Shown here: in pieces, positions 1 through 4,347 of the stretch | How positions within the stretch are numbered: the stretch's first letter is position 1 | Layout of the letters: each line of letters starts with the position of its first letter | Assembly (NCBI GenBank): GCA_002334985.1 | Contig: DDBY01000215.1 | Coordinates: forward strand, 1 to 5,087 | Origin: Micavibrio sp. UBA2020 | GTDB taxonomy: Bacteria; Pseudomonadota; Alphaproteobacteria; Micavibrionales; UBA2020 | Length of the DNA stretch: 5,087 nucleotides | Direction of reading: 5' to 3' | Notes under the pieces: generated by a model | What the model was told of the DNA's origin: nothing | Seen by the model: the letters and a program-made list of their open reading frames with translations, nothing else | Databases searched by the model: none | Translations under genes and position numbers: made by a program

Positions 1-290
1 TCGCCCTTGGTATAGGACTTTTGCGTGTTCACGCTGCTGGCGCGGCCGCTGCCGGTCTCGATATTCTTCTGGATGCTGCGCCCTTCGCCGCGCGCCGCGT
101 TGCGCGTGGTATCCACCGTGGCGGAGCGGCCGTTGCCCGTCGCAAAGCTGCCGCTGCGGCTGCGCTCGCGCGCTTCGGCATCTGCGGCATTTGCCGTGCA
201 AAAAACGCCCAGTACCATCAGCGCGCAAACCGCCGTGGACAGAAAACGATGCGAAACGCTGGAGGCGGAGAAGAAAGAAGTGGATGACAT
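1..290 (-). CDS. Exported Gly/Arg-motif repeat protein, N-terminal fragment (C-terminus beyond left edge)
   Basis: I do not recognise this gene. The visible part is 96 codons starting at the ATG complementary to 288-290, the only good start, with a GGGAG ribosome-binding site (complement of 297-301) 6 nt upstream. Residues 1-36 look like a Sec signal peptide: a Ser-rich n-region with H14 and R15, a hydrophobic core over about 19-31 (TAVCALMVLGVFC), then a probable signal-peptidase I site near A33-N34-A35. The mature part is rich in Gly, Arg, Ser and Thr and nearly free of hydrophobic residues. It repeats a G-x-G-R motif at residues 52-55, 68-71 and 80-83, each preceded by Thr or Arg and followed by a Thr/Ser/Asn-rich stretch. 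This suggests a short-period repeat or an extended surface or periplasmic protein. No stop is seen before the edge, so total length and any C-terminal domain are unknown. The gene seems monocistronic, downstream of the tRNA on the same strand. Confidence 0.72.
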   Translation of the reverse strand, partial: MSSTSFFSASSVSHRFLSTAVCALMVLGVFCTANAADAEARERSRSGSFATGNGRSATVDTTRNAARGEGRSIQKNIETGSGRASSVNTQKSYTKG

Positions 291-303
291 GACGGGCTCC
301 CGG

Positions 304-335
304 AAAAATTGTTTCAAGCCCCCCTTCGGAGCTTG
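304..335 (-). promoter_or_regulatory. Leader hairpin upstream of the repeat-protein gene
   Basis: Read on the minus strand, CAAGCTCC (complement of 328-335) pairs with GGGGCTTG (complement of 315-322) across a GAAGG loop. This makes an 8-bp stem with one G-U pair. It is followed by AAACA and a short run of Ts (complement of 304-308), then the GGGAG ribosome-binding site. It could be a weak terminator protecting the gene from tRNA read-through, an attenuator, or a stabilising 5' leader structure. The sequence alone does not decide. Confidence 0.4.
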
Positions 336-375
336 CTTGAGAATGATACCAAGGGAGTGTTAAAAATCCTGCGCG

Positions 376-396
376 GCCATAGTTTATAATTATGGC
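376..396. promoter_or_regulatory. AT-rich dyad GCCATA-N9-TATGGC, possible promoter/operator
   Basis: A perfect 6-bp inverted repeat, GCCATA (376-381) and TATGGC (391-396), flanks an AT core containing TTATAA at 384-389. On the minus strand the core offers a -10-like TATAAA (complement of 383-388), which would put a transcript start about 85 nt upstream of the repeat-protein ATG at 290. No good -35 is found at 16-18 bp spacing (best CCGGCT), which would suit an activator-dependent promoter or a chance match. A -10-like TATAAT also exists on the plus strand (385-390), but no plus-strand gene follows it closely. Confidence 0.3.
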
Positions 397-427
397 AATA
401 AAATCAGCCGGATAGACCGAAGCATCG

Positions 428-445
428 AAATTTTTCAGAAAAAAT

Positions 446-446
<1 letters not shown>
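428..446 (-). terminator. Possible weak terminator after tRNA-Gly
   Basis: Two bases past the first A of the encoded CCA end, the minus strand carries a run of six Ts. The region can fold as AATTTTT / AAAAATT around a CTG-containing loop, all A-T pairs. The T-run directly behind the tRNA fold may help end or trim the transcript. With no GC-rich stem this is only tentative. Confidence 0.25.
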
Positions 447-521
<75 letters not shown>

Positions 522-539
522 GTTTGGTAGGAACGCCCT

Positions 540-568
540 CTTATGACGCTTTTCCGCGATTTTGGCAA
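540..568 (-). promoter_or_regulatory. Promoter of tRNA-Gly
   Basis: On the minus strand, TTGCCA (complement of 563-568, 5 of 6 consensus bases) is separated by exactly 17 bp from CATAAG (complement of 540-545, 4 of 6). The following AGGGCG is GC-rich, as is common just before the start point of stable-RNA promoters. Predicted initiation is about 10-12 nt upstream of the mature tRNA 5' end. Confidence 0.6.
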
Positions 569-621
569 GGGCTTATATTTTATGAAAAAATTCTTTTCTT
601 GCCCGTCCGGCACAAAACATC

Positions 622-649
622 TTTACAACCCACGGGTTTAAAAGATAAG
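622..649 (+). promoter_or_regulatory. Candidate promoter of the OmpA-family lipoprotein gene
   Basis: TTTACA at 622-627 (5 of 6 matches to the -35 consensus) lies 16 bp before GATAAG at 644-649 (4 of 6 matches to the -10). Predicted initiation near 656 gives a leader of about 138 nt before the ATG at 794. A weaker alternative is TATATT at 574-579 with a poor -35 (TTTCCG) at 551-556. No better pair was found by eye closer to the gene. Confidence 0.4.
627..638. promoter_or_regulatory. Palindrome AACCC-AC-GGGTT between -35 and -10
   Basis: A perfect 5-bp inverted repeat with a 2-bp centre falls between the candidate -35 and -10 of the ompA-lipoprotein promoter, overlapping only the last base of the -35. 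A spacer palindrome is a common repressor position; MerR-type activators also bind there, but with longer spacers than the 16 bp seen here. The loop is too short for a good RNA hairpin, so a DNA-binding site is the likelier reading. Short palindromes also occur by chance. Confidence 0.28.
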
Positions 650-653
650 AAAG

Positions 654-683
654 ATTGACCTGCCTGACGTTACCCAAGTCAAT
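654..683. repeat. Inverted repeat ATTGACCTG-N12-CAAGTCAAT
   Basis: ATTGACCTG at 654-662 and CAAGTCAAT at 675-683 are inverted copies matching at 8 of 9 positions, with a 12-bp spacer. The half-site centres are 21 bp apart, about two helical turns. It sits at the predicted transcript start of the lipoprotein gene and could be an operator for a dimeric regulator. If transcribed it could form a leader hairpin. A TTGACC hexamer inside the left arm could also be read as a -35, but only a poor -10 (GTCAAT) lies 17 bp downstream. Confidence 0.35.
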
Positions 684-777
684 TTCATCCTTTTGAAAAC
701 AAACAAAAGTATGTGCCGGCAAAAGTAATGCGGCAGGGAGCCTTTCAGATTATTCATCAAGTCATGCTCTCAGTCTC

Positions 778-783
778 AAGGAG
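778..783 (+). promoter_or_regulatory. Ribosome-binding site fixing the lipoprotein start
   Basis: AAGGAG lies 10 nt upstream of the ATG at 794. It supports that start over the in-frame GTG at 713 and ATG at 728, which would put 22-27 unrelated residues ahead of a textbook lipoprotein signal. Confidence 0.75.
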
Positions 784-793
784 TCCTTATATT

Positions 794-1687
794 ATGAAGT
801 TGGTCAAACAAGTCATCTGCCTGATGGGCGTGCTGCTTATCGCCGCCTGCTCTGGCGCGGCGAGCAACTCGACCGTTGACGCGCTGAACAAAGCGCAAGC
901 CGTCGGCTCTCCCTTCACCAAAACGCTGGCTGCGGAATACCGCGACTATGCCAACATGAAACAAAACCAATTCATGGATCACGCTGACGCCCTGCACTTC
1001 GCACGCAAAGGCCTCGCCTCTGCCAGCGGCGTTGTCGTTATGCCGGAAACTCTGGATGACTGGGATCTCAGCGACAAAAACATCGTTGACCTGACCCAAG
1101 CCCGCGCCGACCTCGTTGACGCGCTTGAAAACGGCGGCCGCGAACTCGCGTCCGACAAAGCCGGCGTCGCACAAGCAAAATTCGACTGCTGGGTAGAACA
1201 GCAGGAAGAAAGCTGGAGCAAAGACGTTCCTTGCAAAACCCAGTTCGCTGACGCGCTGAAAGCGCTGCAAGACGTTGTTGGCAAAAAGCCTGTTGAAGAG
1301 GCCTTCCCTGCCCCCGTGACCGAAATGCCGAAAGGCGAACCGGTTGCCGTCGAACAAGCGATGTTCATCGTGTTCTTCGATTGGGACAAAAACGACATCA
1401 CCGCCAGCGCAAACGACGTTCTTGACGCCGTTGCACAGGAAATCCGCAGCCGCAAAGACATCAACGGCATCGTTGTTGTCGGCCATACGGATACGTCGGG
1501 CGGTAACAACTACAACCAAAAACTGTCCCTGCGCCGTGCAGAAGCCGTCAAAAACGGTCTGATTGCACGCGGCGTGGATGCAGCCAAACTGCGCGCCGAA
1601 GGCCGCGGTAAAACCGACCTGCTCGTCCAGACGGCAGACGGTGTCCGCGAACCGGCTAACCGCCGCGCTCAAATCACGCTCGAGTAA
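794..1687 (+). CDS. OmpA-family peptidoglycan-binding lipoprotein (297 aa)
   Basis: Predicted to anchor the outer membrane to peptidoglycan. Residues 1-18 form a lipoprotein signal peptide ending in the lipobox I-A-A-C, with lipidated C19. Residues 20 to about 185 are a charged, helix-rich domain with two cysteines, C132 (in a DCWVEQQEESW segment) and C147, which could form a disulphide in the periplasm. A Pro-rich linker (about 172-185) leads to a C-terminal OmpA domain, about 190-297. That domain starts with a VFFDWD strand and carries the G230-H-T-D233 motif, N241, the LSLRRA segment and a terminal NRR. D233 and R248 are 15 residues apart, as are the Asp and Arg that bind diaminopimelate in characterised OmpA domains. 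Similar two-domain lipoproteins are, as I recall, frequent in alphaproteobacteria; it is not Pal itself, being much longer, and no tol genes are nearby. Monocistronic, ending at a strong terminator. Confidence 0.93.
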   Translation: MKLVKQVICLMGVLLIAACSGAASNSTVDALNKAQAVGSPFTKTLAAEYRDYANMKQNQFMDHADALHFARKGLASASGVVVMPETLDDWDLSDKNIVDLTQARADLVDALENGGRELASDKAGVAQAKFDCWVEQQEESWSKDVPCKTQFADALKALQDVVGKKPVEEAFPAPVTEMPKGEPVAVEQAMFIVFFDWDKNDITASANDVLDAVAQEIRSRKDINGIVVVGHTDTSGGNNYNQKLSLRRAEAVKNGLIARGVDAAKLRAEGRGKTDLLVQTADGVREPANRRAQITLE

Positions 1688-1697
1688 TCCTCGCGCG

Positions 1698-1715
1698 CTG
1701 CATCGAGAGACGCAG
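1698..1715 (+). other. Small GAGA-tetraloop hairpin in the lipoprotein 3' UTR
   Basis: CTGC (1698-1701) pairs with GCAG (1712-1715). After one A-C mismatch, TC (1703-1704) pairs with GA (1709-1710) around a GAGA loop of the stable GNRA type. It lies between the stop codon and the main terminator and may protect the 3' end; no function is shown. Confidence 0.3.
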
Positions 1716-1720
1716 ACTTG

Positions 1721-1759
1721 AAAGAAGACCGGCCGGGCAACTGGCCGGTTTTCTTTTTT
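1721..1759 (+). terminator. Rho-independent terminator of the OmpA lipoprotein gene
   Basis: A 14-bp stem pairs 1721-1734 with 1743-1756 (one G-U pair, GC-rich top ACCGGCC/GGCCGGT) around an 8-nt loop. A T-rich tail runs through 1759. Because the stem's A-run and T-run pair, it could also stop minus-strand transcription, although no minus-strand gene lies to its right before 3739. Confidence 0.88.
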
Positions 1760-1771
1760 GCGTCAATCGGA

Positions 1772-1777
1772 TATGAT
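1772..1777 (+). promoter_or_regulatory. Possible -10 element for apaG-trkH
   Basis: TATGAT at 1772-1777 matches 5 of 6 bases of the -10 consensus. The only partner at 17 bp is a poor TTTTCT (1749-1754) inside the preceding terminator's T-tract. If real, transcription would begin around 1784, after the ATG at 1781, which would force apaG to start at 1808. Confidence 0.25.
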
Positions 1778-1807
1778 GTCATGTCTTTCAAACAGTCCGG
1801 CCAGTCC

Positions 1808-2200
1808 ATGTATTCCAGCACCACGCATAACGTCACCGTTTCGGTCAACCCCGTTTACCTGGACGGCGAGTCCGTGCCAGACAAAAGCATTTTTGTCTGG
1901 GCCTACACGGTCAAAATCGAAAACAAAGGGACGGAGTCCTTGCAGCTGCGCACCCGTCACTGGAAAATCACCGACGCGCTTGGCCGTGTGCAGGAAGTGC
2001 GCGGCCCCGGTGTTGTGGGCGAACAGCCGCTTTTGAATCCCGGCGAAAGTTTTGAATATACCAGCGGCACGCCCCTTTCGACGCCCAGCGGCATCATGAT
2101 GGGCAGCTATGCCATGGAAACGGCGGATGGCCGCATGGTCGATATCGACATTCCCGCCTTTTCGCTGGACGCGCCCGATACGCCGCGGCAAATCAACTAG
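1808..2200 (+). CDS. apaG: ApaG domain protein (130 aa)
   Basis: ApaG is a small fibronectin-III-like beta-sandwich protein. In enterobacteria it (corD) was linked to cobalt resistance and magnesium efflux, hence the usual name Co2+/Mg2+ efflux protein; its biochemical role is still unclear. Family blocks are all present: VWAYTVKIEN, a RHWKITDALGR strand, GPGVVGEQP (residues 66-74), PGESFEYTSG with Y84-T-S-G87, then LSTPSG and the closing IPAFSLD. The start at 1808 gives MYSSTTHNVTVSV, which matches the N-terminus of alphaproteobacterial ApaG as I recall it, and the family length of about 125-130. ATG 1781 would add 9 residues and is a real alternative; neither has a clear Shine-Dalgarno. A TTG at 1718 is unlikely because the reading frame would pass through the terminator at 1721-1759. 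trkH follows after 21 bp, so the two are probably co-transcribed. Confidence 0.93.
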   Translation: MYSSTTHNVTVSVNPVYLDGESVPDKSIFVWAYTVKIENKGTESLQLRTRHWKITDALGRVQEVRGPGVVGEQPLLNPGESFEYTSGTPLSTPSGIMMGSYAMETADGRMVDIDIPAFSLDAPDTPRQIN

Positions 2201-2221
2201 GAAAACGAGGATGCGCGCGGC

Positions 2222-3664
2222 ATGAGCTTCAAACCCGTTTTTTATATCATCGGCATCCTGCTGCTCATCCTGTCCGCCGCGATGTTGTTGCCCGCGCTTG
2301 TGGACCTTGCACATGAAAGCGGCGATTGGAAAGTCTTTGCAAGCGCCCAGCTGATTACCGCCTTTGTCGGCTTTGCCCTCATTTTTTCAAACCGCGAAAA
2401 ATCCTTTGCGCTCAACCTGCGCCAGACATTTGTCCTTGCGTCCATCAGCTGGATTTTTATGACGGCCTTCGCCGCGCTGCCTTTCTGTTTTGCCGAAATT
2501 CAGCTGTCCTATACCCGCGCATTTTTCGAAGCAATGTCCGGACTGACCACCACGGGCGCGACGGTGATTACGGGGTTGGATGATCTGCCCAAGGGCATTT
2601 TGCTCTGGCGCGCCATGCTGCAATGGCTGGGGGGTATCGGCTTCTTGGTCGTCGCGCTGGCCGTCCTGCCGCTCCTGCAGGTATCGGGGATGCAGATTTT
2701 TAAAACCCAGTCCTTCGGCATGGAAAAGGTTCTGCCGAGTGCCCAGCAAATGGCGCTTTATATCCTGACCCTGTATTTCGTGCTGACGCTGGCCTGCGCG
2801 CTTTTGCTGTTTGCAGCCGACATGTCGCTGTTCGACGCTTTCTGCCACGCCATGACGTCGGTGGCGACGGGCGGCTTCGCCAATTACGATGCCTCCATCG
2901 GTCATTTCAACAGCCCCACTATCGACTGGATTGTTATCGTTTTCATGTGGCTGGGCGCGCTGCCCTTCGTGCAGTATGTGCGCATGCTCAAAGGCAACGG
3001 CCGCGCCGTCGTTGACGATGCGCAGGTGCGCGCCTTTTTCGGCATTTTGCTCTCGCTTTCGATGATTGTGGCGTTTTTCCTGCTCTGGACGGGGCAAAAG
3101 ACTTTCTTTGACGCTGTGCGCAGCTCTATTTTCATGCTGACGACGCTGATGACCACCAGCGGCTTTGCCAGCGGCGATTACAGCAAGTGGGGGCCGCTGG
3201 CCGAAGGCGTCGCCTTTGTCGCGATGTATCTCGGCGCCTGTTCAGGCTCAACCGCTGGCGGTATCAAGACCTTCCGTCTGCAAATCCTCTGGGCGATGGT
3301 GCAACAGCAGGTGCGCAGGCTTATCGTGCCGCATGGCGTGTTTCAGGTGCATTACAACAATAAAGTCGTCGATAACGACGTGCTGATGTCGGTTGCCGTG
3401 TTTTTCTTTGTGCATATCCTGACCTGGATGGCCGTCACCATCCTTTTGCACCTGACGGGGCTTGATTTTACCACGGCGGTGTCGGGCGCGATTTCGGCGG
3501 TCAGCAACGTCGGCCCGGGTCTCGGCCCTATTATCGGCCCTTCCGGCACTTTCGCCACGCTGGATGCAGACGCGATATGGATTTTGTCTATTGCCATGCT
3601 GCTGGGACGGATGGAATTTTTGACAATGTTCGTCCTGCTCGCCCCGCGTTTCTGGCGCGATTAA
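2222..3664 (+). CDS. trkH: TrkH-family potassium uptake protein (480 aa)
   Basis: Inner-membrane, ion-conducting subunit of a Trk-type potassium uptake system; it normally works with the cytoplasmic NAD-binding regulator TrkA, which is not in this window. The length matches the family (about 480). The four pore loops of the TrkH/KtrB fold appear in order, each with its filter glycine: TTTGAT (109-114, G112), ATGGF (215-219, G217), TTSGF (311-315, G314) and SNVGPGLG (428-435, G431). The QWLGGIGFLVVALAVLP helix after pore 1 and the S341-G-S-T-A-G-G-I-K349 segment after pore 3 are also typical. Hydrophobic segments start immediately at residue 8. The ATG at 2222 has GAGG at 2207-2210, 11 nt upstream, slightly long. 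An out-of-frame ATG at 2211 gives only a 4-codon reading frame. Probably in an operon with apaG; it ends 20 nt before the shared terminator. TrkH versus the paralogue TrkG cannot be separated here. Confidence 0.95.
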   Translation: MSFKPVFYIIGILLLILSAAMLLPALVDLAHESGDWKVFASAQLITAFVGFALIFSNREKSFALNLRQTFVLASISWIFMTAFAALPFCFAEIQLSYTRAFFEAMSGLTTTGATVITGLDDLPKGILLWRAMLQWLGGIGFLVVALAVLPLLQVSGMQIFKTQSFGMEKVLPSAQQMALYILTLYFVLTLACALLLFAADMSLFDAFCHAMTSVATGGFANYDASIGHFNSPTIDWIVIVFMWLGALPFVQYVRMLKGNGRAVVDDAQVRAFFGILLSLSMIVAFFLLWTGQKTFFDAVRSSIFMLTTLMTTSGFASGDYSKWGPLAEGVAFVAMYLGACSGSTAGGIKTFRLQILWAMVQQQVRRLIVPHGVFQVHYNNKVVDNDVLMSVAVFFFVHILTWMAVTILLHLTGLDFTTAVSGAISAVSNVGPGLGPIIGPSGTFATLDADAIWILSIAMLLGRMEFLTMFVLLAPRFWRD

Positions 3665-3684
3665 AACACTGTAGAAACGCACAT

Positions 3685-3721
3685 AAAAAAGCCGGTGCAA
3701 TTTTTTGACACCGGCTTTTTT
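3685..3721. terminator. Bidirectional terminator between trkH and the lipoprotein gene
   Basis: A perfect 13-bp stem, six As plus GCCGGTG (3685-3697) against CACCGGC plus six Ts (3709-3721), surrounds an 11-nt loop. The A-run becomes a T-run on the other strand, so the same hairpin can end trkH rightward and the hslO-lipoprotein transcript leftward. It fills the 74-bp gap between the converging genes. Confidence 0.92.
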
Positions 3722-3738
3722 ATGCGAACCGTAACGGT

Positions 3739-4347
3739 TTATTGCTGGCCGAAAGTGCTGCCCACCGTTGTGCCGATACCTTGCGACAAATCATCAACCA
3801 GCGCCTGCACGATGTCATGATAGGCCTTTTCACGCTGCGCGAGCGTTGCGCCGCCCGCAAGCGTGCGCTCGCGCGTGGCCACGACGCTGGCGCGGCCGAT
3901 AACGATATCCGGCGCGGCTTCATCCGCCAATTCGAATCTCAGGGCAACGCGGGCGTCAAACTGCTCGTCGGGTTCGGTCGGGAAAAGTCCCAGCATGCCT
4001 TCTTTCGGCGGCAAGGTGGAGCGGCGGACGGAAGCATCCTCCACAATCACGCGCATCACCCCCGCAGACCCGACAGGTACGACCTGACGGCTGGCCAGCG
4101 TTTGCGCCGCAACAGATGGCGTAACCTTGAACAAGTGGTCAACGTTCGGCGCGCCCATGGGGGCACGGTAAGCATCCTGAATATCCAGACGCGCAGCATT
4201 GACGCGCACGGCAGGCGTCTTGCCATAGGCGATATCCGGCCATTCGTTAGCGACGTTTGACGTCAGGCAGCCCGACAGCATCAGCACAGCGGCAAAGCCC
4301 GCGGCCAGCCCCATAAAACGGCGGCGTGCAAAAAAGGTTTTCATCAT
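3739..4347 (-). CDS. Uncharacterised lipoprotein translated with hslO (202 aa)
   Basis: I do not recognise a named family. MMKTFFARRRF is followed by a hydrophobic stretch ending in the lipobox L24-S-G-C27, so C27 should be lipidated; residue 28 is Leu, not Asp, which favours outer-membrane sorting if a Lol system applies. The mature part begins LTSNVANEWPDIAYGKTPAVRVN, then alternates beta-like segments (VMRVIVEDASVRR, FDARVALRFELAD, DIVIGRASVVATRERTL). It closes with an amphipathic helix (AQREKAYHDIVQALVDDLSQGI) and a Gly/Thr tail. This recalls small periplasmic-facing lipoproteins with an LptE-like or DUF4136-like alpha/beta fold, but that is inference only. The ATG at 4347 overlaps the hslO stop as ATGA, with AGGAG (complement of 4356-4360) 8 nt upstream inside hslO, indicating translational coupling. 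A second Met at 4344 could also serve as start. It ends 18 bp from the shared terminator. Confidence 0.87.
   Translation of the reverse strand: MMKTFFARRRFMGLAAGFAAVLMLSGCLTSNVANEWPDIAYGKTPAVRVNAARLDIQDAYRAPMGAPNVDHLFKVTPSVAAQTLASRQVVPVGSAGVMRVIVEDASVRRSTLPPKEGMLGLFPTEPDEQFDARVALRFELADEAAPDIVIGRASVVATRERTLAGGATLAQREKAYHDIVQALVDDLSQGIGTTVGSTFGQQ

Noticed and set aside
25..363. Plus-strand open frames of 112 and 88 codons at the left edge
   Set aside because: They overlap each other and run antisense to the minus-strand gene, which has a ribosome-binding site and a good signal peptide. They also read through the leader hairpin and have no domain signal.
607..719. Inverted 7-mers CCGGCAC (607-613) and GTGCCGG (713-719)
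   Set aside because: They are 100 bp apart, short and GC-rich; such a pair is expected by chance and no hairpin between them would be favoured.
713..793. In-frame GTG start that would lengthen the OmpA lipoprotein by 27 residues
   Set aside because: It would bury the lipoprotein signal peptide behind a non-signal segment; AAGGAG at 778-783 points to ATG 794.
776..1672. Long minus-strand open frame (298 codons) opposite the OmpA lipoprotein
   Set aside because: It lies entirely antisense to a gene with clear lipobox and OmpA domain. Its translation shows no recognisable domain, and its openness follows from the GC-rich codon pattern of the real gene.
2387..3097. Minus-strand open frames inside trkH (also 3248-3700)
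   Set aside because: Shadows of trkH: the translations are His/Arg/Gln-rich and look like antisense of hydrophobic membrane helices; no ribosome-binding context was seen.
3742..4260. Plus-strand open frame (172 codons) opposite the lipoprotein gene
   Set aside because: It starts just after the shared terminator, is antisense to a gene with a clear lipobox and coupled start, and its translation resembles no family.
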